From the NCBI GenBank assembly GCA_903854475.1, contig CAINWP010000040.1, positions 1-63,518 on the forward strand: a stretch of DNA of 63,518 nt. The letters are read 5' to 3'. The translations under genes and the position numbers were made by a program. Shown here in pieces: positions 36,506-45,787 of the stretch; within the stretch, counting starts at the first letter, position 1; each line of letters starts with the position of its first letter. Under the pieces are notes generated by a model that worked only from the letters and a program-made list of their open reading frames with translations, ran no database searches and had not been told where the DNA came from. This stretch comes from an uncultured Verrucomicrobiota bacterium. Lineage in GTDB: Bacteria; Verrucomicrobiota; Verrucomicrobiia; Limisphaerales; UBA9464.

Positions 36506-37138
36506 ATGACTCAAACACTGCTGCAACATTCGTCCGCGCTTCGGGACATTCGGCTCTCGGTGCTGGGCTTCCACCGCGAAGAGCGATTGTCTCCGCCGGT
36601 AGACCTCGAAGCAATGCGTCGCAAGATCGAACATGAGGCGTATCGTCGTGGTGTGGCGACAGCCACCGAAGCGTGCGAAGAGCGGGTTCGGGTCCTGCGC
36701 GAGGAAATCGAGATGAAGCACCGGCAAGAGGTCGGCGTGTTTCTTGAGCAATTGTCCCAAAAGATGTCCACCCAGTTGGCTGAGCGGATGGAGATTCTGG
36801 AGAAAGCCTTGCTCCAACTGACGGTCGAGGCCGTAGCCAAGATCGTCGGGAGCCTGCCCATCACCGTGGACGTCATTGAGGCCAGCCTTCGAGAGACACT
36901 CGGAGCAGCCCTGGGCTCTCAGGTGCTGCGAGTGATGCTCAATCCGGAGGATTTGAAGATGCTCGAGAATGCTTCCTACAGCGAGGTTCGATCCCAATGC
37001 GCGGCCCGTGGAATCCAGCTGACACCCGATTCGGCCGTGGATCGTGGCGGATGTCTCATAGAGACCCAGTCTGGTTTCGTCGACGGACTCCGATCCTCGC
37101 GCATCGCCAGCTTCAGCAGCGCCCTTGAGGGAGCTTGA
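36506..37138 (+). CDS. fliH: flagellar export ATPase regulator FliH
   Basis: FliH forms the peripheral stalk of the export ATPase with FliI. The 210-aa protein has a long Glu/Arg-rich helix (residues about 35-90) and a C-terminal V-ATPase-E-like domain (LTVEAVAKIVGS, VLRVMLNPEDLKML, DRGGCLIETQSGFVDG). The stop overlaps the fliI ATG by one base. Confidence 0.88.
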   Translation: MTQTLLQHSSALRDIRLSVLGFHREERLSPPVDLEAMRRKIEHEAYRRGVATATEACEERVRVLREEIEMKHRQEVGVFLEQLSQKMSTQLAERMEILEKALLQLTVEAVAKIVGSLPITVDVIEASLRETLGAALGSQVLRVMLNPEDLKMLENASYSEVRSQCAARGIQLTPDSAVDRGGCLIETQSGFVDGLRSSRIASFSSALEGA

Positions 37139-38550
37139 TGTTTGAACTGGTTCCAGACAGCCCGACCGGTCTTCGGTTTATACAGCAGGCGCAGCAGCGC
37201 TTGCGAGAAGCGCGCCTGACCACCCCTGTGGGGTCCGTGGTGCGCGTTGCGGGGCTAACAGTCGAGTCCTTGGGCCCCAAGGCGGCCCTTGGCGATGTGT
37301 GTCATATCCGCTGCTCCAACGGTCGTGAGATTAGCGTCGAGGTAGTGGGTTTCCATAATCAAAACCTCATTCTAATGCCTCTCGACACGATCGACGGATT
37401 GTGTCCCGGGGACGAAGTTCGTACTAGTCCCCAGCGGCGACGGGTTCCTCTGGCCTCAGGTCTTTCCGGCAGGGTCATCGATGCCTTGGGAAAGCCCATA
37501 GACACTGGACCTCCTCTACAATGGATTGCGTCCACAGGAGATGGCGCGGTGCCAAACCCCTTAACTCGGGCCCGAATCCACCATCCGCTCATCACCGGAG
37601 TCCGGGCCATCGACAGCTTCACCCCACTGGGGCGAGGTCAACGTGTGGGAATCTTCGCCGGAAGCGGCGTGGGTAAATCAACTCTCTTAGGAATGATCGC
37701 CCGCCGCTCGGATGCGGACATCAATGTGGTGGCACTGATCGGCGAGCGCGGACGCGAGGTGCGTGAGTTCCTCGAAAATGATCTCAGCGAGGTGGGGCGT
37801 GCCCGCTCCATTGTCATCGTTGCAACGGCCGACCAACCGGCATTGCTCCGGGTGAAGGCGGCTTTTCTGGCACTGCAAATCTCGGAGCAACTCCGAGATG
37901 AGGGGCGCAAGGTGTTGCTGATGATGGACTCGGTCACCCGGTTCGCCATGGCGCAAAGAGAAATCGGTCTCGCCGTCGGAGAACCGCCCACTGCCCGGGG
38001 TTATACGCCTTCGGTCTTCGCGGCCCTGCCTCGGCTTCTGGAGCGCGCAGGAAACTCCGATCGCGGGTCGATCACCGGTATTTTCACAGTTTTGGTGGAG
38101 GGTGATGACCTGACTGAACCCATCGCCGACGCCACCCGTTCCATTCTCGATGGTCACATCGTCCTTACCCGTGAATTGGCGGACCGCAATCACTGGCCAG
38201 CCATCGAGGTGCTCGGAAGTATTAGTCGCTTGAACCGGGATTTGTTGAGCTCGGATCAAATCATTCTTCAAGGAGAAGCCCGCGAATTACTGGCGTTATA
38301 CCGCCAGAACCGGGATTTGATCGGAGTGGGGGCCTATGTGGCCGGTTCGAACCCCAAACTCGATCGGGCCATAGCAACCCTGCCCCACCTCGATGGATTC
38401 TTGCGGCAGGGCCAGACGGATGCGCCGTCTCCGACTCCCTTATGGGAAATGTTGGCGATGGCGTTGCGTCACGGAATGACACCGATCGGCAACGCCTTGG
38501 GAGACCGTTCAAAACCTGCTGGCGCGTTTCGTGCTGCGACGACCCGATAA
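37138..38550 (+). CDS. fliI: flagellum-specific export ATPase FliI
   Basis: The F1-beta-like ATPase powers type III export of flagellar proteins. Walker A is GSGVGKST (in GIFAGSGVGKSTLLGMIARR), Walker B is VLLMMDSVTRFA, and the family signature ALIGERGREVREFL is intact. At 470 aa it is full length. TGATG overlap with fliH means coupled translation; a TTG 3 bp upstream is not needed. Confidence 0.96.
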   Translation: MFELVPDSPTGLRFIQQAQQRLREARLTTPVGSVVRVAGLTVESLGPKAALGDVCHIRCSNGREISVEVVGFHNQNLILMPLDTIDGLCPGDEVRTSPQRRRVPLASGLSGRVIDALGKPIDTGPPLQWIASTGDGAVPNPLTRARIHHPLITGVRAIDSFTPLGRGQRVGIFAGSGVGKSTLLGMIARRSDADINVVALIGERGREVREFLENDLSEVGRARSIVIVATADQPALLRVKAAFLALQISEQLRDEGRKVLLMMDSVTRFAMAQREIGLAVGEPPTARGYTPSVFAALPRLLERAGNSDRGSITGIFTVLVEGDDLTEPIADATRSILDGHIVLTRELADRNHWPAIEVLGSISRLNRDLLSSDQIILQGEARELLALYRQNRDLIGVGAYVAGSNPKLDRAIATLPHLDGFLRQGQTDAPSPTPLWEMLAMALRHGMTPIGNALGDRSKPAGAFRAATTR

Positions 38551-38553
38551 GGT

Positions 38554-38967
38554 ATGGGTCGATTCCGATTTAGCCTGGAAACGTTGCTTCAGATACGCGC
38601 CTCTCAGGAGAGTGCGGCGGCTCAAGCGTTGGCTCGGGCTAATCAGGACCAGATGCGCTGCCAAAACGATCTGGACCGGGTGATGTCCGACAGTCGTTCG
38701 CTCAACGATTCGCTCTCCGAAGGTGGAATCGCTGCATCAATCTCTATAGCGCTGCGACCCGGACTGCGACTCAACGCCGAGCGCGCTCGAGTCGCTCTGG
38801 CAGCCCAACAAGTAGTGGTTGTCCAACGTTTGGAGGAGTGGAAACAAGCCAAGCTCCGTCTAAGCCTTCTCGAAAAACTCCGCGAAACCCGTCTCAAGGA
38901 ATATCAGCGATCCGAACGGTTGGCCGAAGAGCGCAACCTCGACGAACGCGTCATCCAAAGCTTGTGA
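38554..38967 (+). CDS. fliJ: flagellar export chaperone FliJ
   Basis: FliJ is the central coiled coil of the export ATPase. The 137-aa protein starts FRFSLETLLQIRASQESAAA, as FliJ proteins do, and is helical throughout with heptad-like spacing (QVVVVQRLEEWKQAKLRLSLLEKL). It lies 3 bp after fliI and 5 bp before the next gene. Confidence 0.85.
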   Translation: MGRFRFSLETLLQIRASQESAAAQALARANQDQMRCQNDLDRVMSDSRSLNDSLSEGGIAASISIALRPGLRLNAERARVALAAQQVVVVQRLEEWKQAKLRLSLLEKLRETRLKEYQRSERLAEERNLDERVIQSL

Positions 38968-38972
38968 CTCTC

Positions 38973-39728
38973 ATGCGCACACTTCTCCTCGCCTTATTAA
39001 TCATCCTGCTCGGCATTGGCACCTCGGTCGCCACGTTCCTTTGGGGTGGCAAAGTGGCGCGGGCGCGCATTCAAACGGCCCTTTCCCAAATCGTCGAAGC
39101 CTCTCAGGCGTCGGCGGCGATCAAGTCCCCTGAGCAGGACATCCTCCACGATCCCCCCGATGCCCAACCGGCGGGGGACGAACGCCAGACTGAGCTAAGC
39201 TTGGCCGCTTTGGAGGCCATGCGGGAAACCTCCGAACCTGGCTCGCTGCGGTTCGACAATCCGGATGTTGTCAATTTGCTCAACCAACTGCGCAGTCGCC
39301 AAGAGTACCAGGACAGTCGCGAAAAGCGTCTGAAGGAAGTCGAAGAGCGTATCCGTCTGGAGATGCAGAACCTCAACCTGGCCACACAGTGGATTTCTCA
39401 GGCCCGCATCGCCCAAGACCACCTCTTAACCAATCGGATCGTCTATTTGCGGGTAGAGGAACAACGAAGCCTTCTGGAGCATGGTCGCCGTATATCGGCG
39501 CTCCCGCCGGCTCAGGCCGTGGCCATTTTGACCAACTATACGCCGGATGAGATTGCCCGAACGCTGACCGTCATCAACTCCACCAATGCCTCGTCGCTGC
39601 TGGGTGCCTTGGTGAGCACGGGAGAATCTGGTGTCCGTCTGGCTGCGGACATTTCTCGTAGAATGATGAACATCTCGCTGCGGTCGCCCGATGGAACCAA
39701 TTCCACCGCGGGTTCACCTGCTCTATGA
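38973..39728 (+). CDS. MotE-like flagellar protein
   Basis: A single N-terminal membrane helix (LLLALLIILLGIGTSVATFLW) is followed by a long coiled coil (residues about 110-165, with SRQEYQDSREKRLKEVEERI) and a C-terminal MgtE-N/MotE-type domain (RRISALPPAQAVAILTNYTPDEIARTLTVI). In other bacteria MotE stabilises MotC/stator or lies next to fliJ in this exact place. The ATG at 38973 is chosen over a frame starting inside fliJ, giving 251 aa. It overlaps fliK by 4 bp. Confidence 0.75.
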   Translation: MRTLLLALLIILLGIGTSVATFLWGGKVARARIQTALSQIVEASQASAAIKSPEQDILHDPPDAQPAGDERQTELSLAALEAMRETSEPGSLRFDNPDVVNLLNQLRSRQEYQDSREKRLKEVEERIRLEMQNLNLATQWISQARIAQDHLLTNRIVYLRVEEQRSLLEHGRRISALPPAQAVAILTNYTPDEIARTLTVINSTNASSLLGALVSTGESGVRLAADISRRMMNISLRSPDGTNSTAGSPAL

Positions 39729-42337
39729 TTTCAAGCGACCTGAAGGCGCTGGAGTTAAGTCCTCGTGCCTCCCTGCCCTTTTCATGGAATTCCGACGGTG
39801 ATTCCGGGGTCGCAACCGGCGGGCAAAATGGGGTGACAGAATTCCAGCAACACCTGAAGTCGGCCCAATCTGCTCAGTCTTTGGAGACGAGTTCTTCATC
39901 GGTCGCCGTCGACCCGACGAGAGCGGAAACGGCCCCCTCCCCTGATCTTTCATCGAGAGTTTCACCCCAGATTCCTTCGACCCACCCACCGGCTCGGCCT
40001 TCGAGCAAACCCGTCCGCAAGGCGTCTTTCAATCTCCGAGCGATGGTCGACTCCAAGGTGCGATTTATTGGCCCGAGTACCGCACCTATTTCAACGGCAT
40101 TCGGAACCTCTTTGCTTCCATCGGCCCAATCCGGGATGTCCTCTTTGGCGGAGCCCTTGGGGCATGCTGAAGGATTCGAGTCGGAGTTGCGAAGGCCACC
40201 GGCCTTGAATTCTGGGAGCTCACCCCGGAATGAAGGTTTTCAAGGACTGCCAGAGCGCCCATTGATGGATTCTCGACGTTTACCCGATGCAGAGGTTGTC
40301 CTAGTGCGTAATGGGCGGGCTGATCCACAGGCAGTACCTAGTTCCAAGCAGATATCGGCCGATGTATTCTCAACCCCTTCTGACGCGGGTCAGACTTATG
40401 CGTCGAGGATGGTTCTCAAGAGACCCAACTACGCGTCCTCACCAGAATCGAATTTCGAGATGCAGACGGATTTTGCATCGGGTCTTGAGGAGTTGCCGGC
40501 TTCGGTTTCGACAAACCCGGGCGGCGGTGAATCGACTTCACCCCCCCAAACGATTGCAGCCATCGGGGCACGAGTAGGAGCGGTGCAAATACCGGCCAAC
40601 GGGCCACTGCGGGTCGTCGGAAAGACAGAGACATTTCAGTCGTTCCCTACTTCACAATCCGCCACCGTTTCCTATCCGTCGATGGGCAGCGATTCGATCG
40701 CGAGCGGGATCCGAGAAACTGCCCGTCGTGCCGTGGCCCAATCGCAAATCCTGGGCACACCACCGGCCTCAGTCACGTCAGTTCGTCCCGCCAACAACAA
40801 TCATGCTTTTCGCAGTCTAATCCTAGAACCTGGGACCGGAACCCTCCCGAGTTTTGCTACCGATTTGGCCCCTCTTTCCGGGGAGCTCTCGAGCGATAAC
40901 GCCTTGAGATCGGATTCTGTTACACCCCCGGCCTTCAGCCAGGCCTCCTTCCCACCGTCGTGGACTTCTGAACCCAATGGCGCTGAACTCTCTGTGAGCA
41001 ATTCTGGAGGGAAATCGGGCTTACTTACGGCAACCGGATCGAACCTCCAGCCCATCATTCCTGTCGAATCGGGCTCGCAAAACGGGGGGGGCATTCAGCG
41101 CGAGGCGCGCTCGTTGAACCCGAGTTCGGAGTTCATTAAGAACGCTCCTGCGAACCCTCCACTGGAGACTGTCCCCAATGGGGTTCCCAACCTAATACGG
41201 GTCCAGCGGAACATCGCGGCGGTCACTCCGACTCCTCCTATTTCCAAAGAAGTGTCCGGCACCGCGCAGGGTCTTTCAGAATTGGAGACTGGCCTTTCGG
41301 AAAACCAAGGCCTTGCGAATACTATTGGAGGGAAATCGGGCTTACTTACGGCAACCGGATCGAACCTCCAGCCCATCATTCCTGTCGAATCGGGCTCGCA
41401 AAACGGGGGGGGCATTCAGCGCGAGGCACGCTCGTCGAACCCGAGTTTGGAGTTGATTAAGAACGATTCGCCTGTTGAAGCGGTGGGCTTAACTGCGTCG
41501 AGCGAATCGAGTGTCGCCGAATCGCAGGCATCACCCAAGCCGTCGGTACAACCACTGCGACCGGCGAATCGATCACCACGCGCCAAGGGTGCTGATACAG
41601 TTGCATCGAACGCTTCCTCGCGAACTTCCCTCGAGGCGGATAACAGGTTTCCAACGCCCTTGGCTCTGGATAACGGCGCTGAAGATCGGATGCGGTTCGA
41701 TACCCTGGGCCGTGATGCGGGCTCCGGCTCCTCGTCAGATCCAGGTCATGGGCATTCTCAAGCGACTGGAACTCCCGCAACTGGACTGTTCCCCGGAGTT
41801 CCGCAGGGCTCATCGGTCCAAGATCCATTGGTTGATGGACCATCGAATTCACCCAAAACCTCTGACGCCGGCACTTCAGCCTCGCTCCTTCACGAATCTC
41901 ACAAATCGAGTGCGGTACGGCTGGTTCATCTGGATTCCCCAGGATCTGGCGGCTTGGAACTGCGTATTCAAGAACTTGGCGATAAGCTCATCGTTCGGAC
42001 ACAGGATCTTGTAGGTTCCCTCGACGGGCAAAGCACCCAATGGAAAGAGCTCCAGCAGCGTTTGGAGACCAGCGGGATTGTTCTCATGCCCGTGGATGCT
42101 TCATTGGGTGCAACGGCCGCACCGATCGAGCCTCGAAACTCATCCGAGGAATTGCGGCACACAATTTGCTACGACGGTAACATGGGTTCTACAGGGCGCG
42201 ATAGTTCGGATCCTCGCTCGTCGAGTGGTCGGGCACGCTCCTTAGGAGAACCTTCTCACTCGGCCTCTCCGGAGTTGCCCGATGAATCCATAGACTCTGC
42301 CGAGGCGCCGCCAGCCTCTCGGCAGTGGTGGGCCTGA
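39725..42337 (+). CDS. fliK: flagellar hook-length control protein FliK
   Basis: At 870 aa this is a long FliK. Most of it is a low-complexity Ser/Pro/Thr/Gly-rich ruler of weak conservation. The C-terminal domain, near residues 725-785, has the family core (LELRIQELGDKLIVRT, WKELQQRLETSGIVL) that flips the export gate specificity. Inside the ruler a 46-residue block is present twice (see the repeat entry), and each copy carries a run of eight G in the DNA. Located after the MotE-like gene and before flgD, as usual. Confidence 0.85.
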   Translation: MISSDLKALELSPRASLPFSWNSDGDSGVATGGQNGVTEFQQHLKSAQSAQSLETSSSSVAVDPTRAETAPSPDLSSRVSPQIPSTHPPARPSSKPVRKASFNLRAMVDSKVRFIGPSTAPISTAFGTSLLPSAQSGMSSLAEPLGHAEGFESELRRPPALNSGSSPRNEGFQGLPERPLMDSRRLPDAEVVLVRNGRADPQAVPSSKQISADVFSTPSDAGQTYASRMVLKRPNYASSPESNFEMQTDFASGLEELPASVSTNPGGGESTSPPQTIAAIGARVGAVQIPANGPLRVVGKTETFQSFPTSQSATVSYPSMGSDSIASGIRETARRAVAQSQILGTPPASVTSVRPANNNHAFRSLILEPGTGTLPSFATDLAPLSGELSSDNALRSDSVTPPAFSQASFPPSWTSEPNGAELSVSNSGGKSGLLTATGSNLQPIIPVESGSQNGGGIQREARSLNPSSEFIKNAPANPPLETVPNGVPNLIRVQRNIAAVTPTPPISKEVSGTAQGLSELETGLSENQGLANTIGGKSGLLTATGSNLQPIIPVESGSQNGGGIQREARSSNPSLELIKNDSPVEAVGLTASSESSVAESQASPKPSVQPLRPANRSPRAKGADTVASNASSRTSLEADNRFPTPLALDNGAEDRMRFDTLGRDAGSGSSSDPGHGHSQATGTPATGLFPGVPQGSSVQDPLVDGPSNSPKTSDAGTSASLLHESHKSSAVRLVHLDSPGSGGLELRIQELGDKLIVRTQDLVGSLDGQSTQWKELQQRLETSGIVLMPVDASLGATAAPIEPRNSSEELRHTICYDGNMGSTGRDSSDPRSSSGRARSLGEPSHSASPELPDESIDSAEAPPASRQWWA
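41005..41465 (+). repeat. direct repeat of about 140 bp inside fliK
   Basis: 41005-41144 and 41326-41465 are near-identical at DNA level (about six differences by eye), spaced by 321 bp, an exact multiple of three, while the 181 bp between them and the flanks do not match. Each copy contains a G8 tract (41084-41091 and 41405-41412). Recombination between copies would remove 107 codons in frame; slippage at a G8 tract would shift frame. Confidence 0.9.
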
Positions 42338-42356
42338 AACCAGAGACGACACTGAC

Positions 42357-42809
42357 ATGAGCATTCCATCTTACATGGCCTCCACGACCGCCACCCAGGC
42401 GGCGCAGGCCAACACGGCGACACAGCGTCCCTTGGCCAAAACACTGGGGCAGGATGATTTCCTGAAGCTGCTAACCATGCAGATGCAGAATCAGGATCCG
42501 ATGAACCCTCAGACAAATACGGATTTTGTCGCTCAAATGGCGCAGTTTACCACGCTGGAGCAGTCACGGAGCATGACCACCAGCCTGCAGAGTATCCAGG
42601 CCCGCCAAGATGTCCAAACGGCAGTCCAACTTCTGGGTAAGCCGGTCCAACTGGCCGATGGCACCCTAGGAGTGGTTGAAAAGGTAACCCTCGACAAGAC
42701 CGGAGCACCATCCCTGCAAGTGGGTTCCAAGCATTACAGCCTCGACAAGGTTGTGGCTTACGACCAACCCGCGAACTTGCTGTCCACGCCCTATCCAGTA
42801 GGTCCGTGA
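42357..42809 (+). CDS. flgD: flagellar hook-cap assembly protein FlgD
   Basis: FlgD caps the growing hook. The N-terminal signature LGQDDFLKLLTMQMQNQDPMNP and DFVAQMAQFTTLEQ is clear, followed by LLGKPVQLADGTLGVV of the beta domain. It is short (150 aa against about 220), so the outer FnIII-like part is absent, as in many minimal FlgD proteins. Precedes the hook gene. Confidence 0.93.
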   Translation: MSIPSYMASTTATQAAQANTATQRPLAKTLGQDDFLKLLTMQMQNQDPMNPQTNTDFVAQMAQFTTLEQSRSMTTSLQSIQARQDVQTAVQLLGKPVQLADGTLGVVEKVTLDKTGAPSLQVGSKHYSLDKVVAYDQPANLLSTPYPVGP

Positions 42810-42863
42810 GAATCCCTTTAATACGTTGAGTCCGCACCAATAACCAATAACCGACAAACACTC

Positions 42864-43781
42864 ATGATCAGATCCCTGAATACCGCGAGTCTCGGAATCC
42901 GACAGTTTCAATCTTCATTAGATGTTCTAGCCAACAACCTCGCAAACCTCAATACGGTAGGTTACAAGGCGAGCCGAGCTGATTTTGTTGAGTCACTGAA
43001 CTCGGTGCTTCGGGCTCCGACTCCTGATACGGCGACCGGAAGCGGCACCTCCGGTGTGTCCGTGGGCAATGGTGTGGCGACATCCACCATTCGCTCTAAT
43101 TTCTCCCAGGGTTCCGTTAACCAAACGGGGTTGGCGACGGATTTCTCTGTGACTGGTAACGGATATTTCTTGGTCAGAAATACTACGTCGGGTGAAGTGT
43201 TCGCGACACGCTCGGGCAACTTCCGCCTCGACTCAACGGGATACCTGGTTACCGACGGCGGCATGCGAGTGCAGGGTGTGGAAGATTCTCAGAAGGATCC
43301 CAACAAGATCGGTGACATCCGCTTCGACAAGGGAACGTTGCCTTCCACGGCACCCACCTCGGCCGCAGCAGCTTCGATCACCAATATCAGTGTCGATGGC
43401 GCCGGTCGGTTGAACACACTCTTGGACGACGGCACTCAATATGTGCGGGGCCAGGTAGTTCTTCAAACTTTCAGCAATGAGCAGGCTATGGTTCGAGCGG
43501 GCAACAACTTGTTCACCAATCTGGGAGCTGCCGGTGCCGCAACGCCCGCTACCACCGGTGCTTTTACTTCGACTCCCAACAGCGCGGTTTTGAATGGGGC
43601 CCGCAAGGCCAACCAAGATGGTATGGGCCGCATCGAACAGGGCGCGCTCGAGCTCTCCAACGTCGACGTATCGAGGGAGTTCTCGAACATGATTACCACC
43701 CAACGCGCATTTCAGGCGAACGCCCGCATGATTACCACCAGCGACTCGATTATTGAGGAGTTGGTTAACTTGAAGCGCTGA
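42864..43781 (+). CDS. flgE: flagellar hook/rod family protein, probably FlgE
   Basis: The N terminus (SLNTASLGIRQFQSSLDVLANNLANLNTVGYK) and C terminus (GALELSNVDVSREFSNMITTQRAFQANARMITTSDSIIEELVNL) are the shared FlgE/F/G family ends, and TGNGYFLVRN, ATRSGNFRLDSTGYLV is the core. The position after flgD favours the hook protein FlgE, though 305 aa is short for it and the size also allows a FlgG/FlgF assignment. A direct sequence comparison would separate the two. Confidence 0.8.
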   Translation: MIRSLNTASLGIRQFQSSLDVLANNLANLNTVGYKASRADFVESLNSVLRAPTPDTATGSGTSGVSVGNGVATSTIRSNFSQGSVNQTGLATDFSVTGNGYFLVRNTTSGEVFATRSGNFRLDSTGYLVTDGGMRVQGVEDSQKDPNKIGDIRFDKGTLPSTAPTSAAAASITNISVDGAGRLNTLLDDGTQYVRGQVVLQTFSNEQAMVRAGNNLFTNLGAAGAATPATTGAFTSTPNSAVLNGARKANQDGMGRIEQGALELSNVDVSREFSNMITTQRAFQANARMITTSDSIIEELVNLKR

Positions 43782-43800
43782 GCCTCTTCCGGAAATTCCC

Positions 43801-44577
43801 ATGTCCGACGCACACGACAAAGAAAAAAAGCCTGCAGCGGAGGAAGCGGCTGGCGCACCGAAAGCTGCCAAGGGCGGGATGATGGTCCCGTTGATCGCAG
43901 CTGCCATGATCTCGGTGGGTGGAAGCTTTGGCGTGGGTTTCTTTCTCAACAAACAGCTGCTCACCGGTATCAACAAGGAGTTGACACTCGCTCTAGCGCA
44001 GGTTGGGGCTTCCGACGATCACGGCGATGGCCACGGTGCTGCCAAAGACCCCAAGACCACGGCAGCGGCTCATGGGGCTCATGGAGCAGACGCGAGCCAC
44101 GGCAAAGGATCAAAAGAAGACACTCACTCCAGCGGATCTGACCATGGTTCCGCTCCTAAGAAGCCGGATGCAGCGGCCGGCCACGACGCTCCAAAAGCTA
44201 AGGATGACGGCCACGGTGGCGCCCCAGCCAAGAAGGAGACCCCCGAGGAAATTACCAAGGCGGCGCAAACGAAGGCTGGGCTTTTCCCGCTTGGCGTCGA
44301 TCCGATTGTCGCCAACCCATCAGGAGACACCCGTTTTGTGGTGGTAAAGGTAACACTACTCAGTGTGGGCCAAACCGACATATCCGGACCGGTGGAGGCC
44401 AACATAGACCGGTTGCGGGATGCAGTTTCAGCATTCCTTGCCGACCAGCGCATCGATGACATGCAGAAGCGCGGCTTCCGTAGTCAGATGGCTGCACAAC
44501 TGGCCTTGGCCTTCAATCGGATCCTGGGTCCGGGGACAGTCAAGGACATCATCTTCCCTCAGTTTGTGATTCAGTGA
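43801..44577 (+). CDS. fliL: flagellar basal body-associated protein FliL with His-rich linker
   Basis: FliL is a stator-associated membrane protein. One TM segment (residues about 28-49) is followed by an unusual linker, about residues 72-145, with nine His (74, 78, 91, 94, 100, 109, 115, 128, 138) and many Asp, Lys and Gly. The conserved FliL domain then runs from about 170 to the end (TRFVVVKVTLLSVG, LRDAVSAFLADQ, RSQMAAQLALAFNRILGPGTV). At 258 aa it is 80-100 residues longer than the usual FliL, all from the linker. Overlaps fliM by GTGA. Confidence 0.88.
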   Translation: MSDAHDKEKKPAAEEAAGAPKAAKGGMMVPLIAAAMISVGGSFGVGFFLNKQLLTGINKELTLALAQVGASDDHGDGHGAAKDPKTTAAAHGAHGADASHGKGSKEDTHSSGSDHGSAPKKPDAAAGHDAPKAKDDGHGGAPAKKETPEEITKAAQTKAGLFPLGVDPIVANPSGDTRFVVVKVTLLSVGQTDISGPVEANIDRLRDAVSAFLADQRIDDMQKRGFRSQMAAQLALAFNRILGPGTVKDIIFPQFVIQ

Positions 44578-45500
44578 GTACTTCCGACAAATCGGCCTCG
44601 GCAGTGGGTGCCAAGAAGCCGTCTGAGGTAAAACCCTTTGTGGTGGGTCAGGCAAGTTCCCTGTCCGCCCAAGAGCTCAACCGCTTCCGAATCCACAATG
44701 AAGGGATCATGCGCTCGGTGGGCGCACGTCTTTCGCTGTTTCTCCGCGCTGAGTTTGCCTTCGATCTGGAGAACCTGGATGCCATGGAGCTCGGGCGCTA
44801 TGCGGCCAAGGCAGAGCCCATTAATAATTACATCCTTTTCCAGGTAGAGCGTTTTCCGGGCACCGGGGTGGTTGGTTTTCCAAAACCTTTAGCTCTGGCG
44901 ATCGGTGACCGAATGCTCGGAGGCCGTGGGTTTGGAGCCAATCCCGACCGGGAGTTGCGTGAGGTCGAGTTGGCCCTGTTGAACCAGGCAGTCTTGTTGG
45001 CACTCAAGGAGTACTTCTCCAAATGGAGCGATTCGGCGGATGAAGCCAAGGTCCGCATCGTGGGGCGAGAGACGAACATCAAGCTCCTCGCCGAGGATCA
45101 TCCCACAGCGGTGGTCTATATTCTGAAGGTGCAGGCCATCATCGGCGATTGCTTCGCCACTGTGGATATCATTCTGCCATTGGAGATGATGGCGCAGAGC
45201 ATTCAGAAAGCCATGGTGAGCATGGGTGAAGCTGGCTCGGATGCAGGCAATTTGACCAAGGATGAGGTCCAGTGGAATCCCGCCTACAACGACCTGACGA
45301 TGCGGATCTCCGCCCTTTGGGCCGGTTTGTCCATCACCCCCCGCGAAATACTTCAGATGCGGGCCGGAGACATGATTCCCCTAGACCCATCGAAGATCGA
45401 TGAGGTCGAGCTACAAATCGAAGGCCTCCCTCGGTTTCGCGGCAAACTCGGTAGTGCCAACCGCAAGGTGGCCATCGAGATCACTGAACGACTTACCTGA
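44574..45500 (+). CDS. fliM: flagellar switch protein FliM
   Basis: FliM is the middle part of the C ring and binds CheY-P. The protein begins GTG, coupled to fliL. The middle CheC-like domain (IHNEGIMRSVGARLSLFLRAE...GDRMLGGRGFGANPDREL) and the C-terminal SpoA-type domain (ALWAGLSITPREILQMRAGDMIPLD) are clear. Usual N-terminal CheY-binding motif (LSQxEIDxLL-like) is replaced by SSLSAQELNRF, so the response to CheY may differ. Length 308 aa. Confidence 0.9.
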   Translation: MSTSDKSASAVGAKKPSEVKPFVVGQASSLSAQELNRFRIHNEGIMRSVGARLSLFLRAEFAFDLENLDAMELGRYAAKAEPINNYILFQVERFPGTGVVGFPKPLALAIGDRMLGGRGFGANPDRELREVELALLNQAVLLALKEYFSKWSDSADEAKVRIVGRETNIKLLAEDHPTAVVYILKVQAIIGDCFATVDIILPLEMMAQSIQKAMVSMGEAGSDAGNLTKDEVQWNPAYNDLTMRISALWAGLSITPREILQMRAGDMIPLDPSKIDEVELQIEGLPRFRGKLGSANRKVAIEITERLT

Positions 45501-45508
45501 CAATCACC

Positions 45509-45787
45509 ATGACCAACGACAGCAGCGACAACCCCTCCATTGAGTTCCTACTCGACGTCCCCATTCAGTTGAACGCTGAACTCGGCTCATGCGAGATGAC
45601 CTGCCGTGAGTTGCTTAAACTCGACATCGGATCCGTGGTCCAGTTGGACAAACCGGCGCACGCCTCAGTGGATCTCTTCGTGAACACGAAGTTAGTGGCT
45701 CGCGGTGAAGTCGTCGTGGCTGAGGGTAATTTTGGAATCAAAATCAAGGAAGTCGTGTCCCGCCCAGGTTCCCTACCCAAGGCATGA
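45509..45787 (+). CDS. fliN: flagellar switch protein FliN
   Basis: The 92-aa SpoA-domain protein matches FliN: IEFLLDVPIQLNAELGSCEM, ELLKLDIGSVVQLDKPAHASVDLFVNTKLVARGEVVV, then FGIKIKEVV. It forms the bottom of the C ring. It lacks any N-terminal extension. Start of fliO overlaps its stop by 4 bp. Confidence 0.92.
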   Translation: MTNDSSDNPSIEFLLDVPIQLNAELGSCEMTCRELLKLDIGSVVQLDKPAHASVDLFVNTKLVARGEVVVAEGNFGIKIKEVVSRPGSLPKA

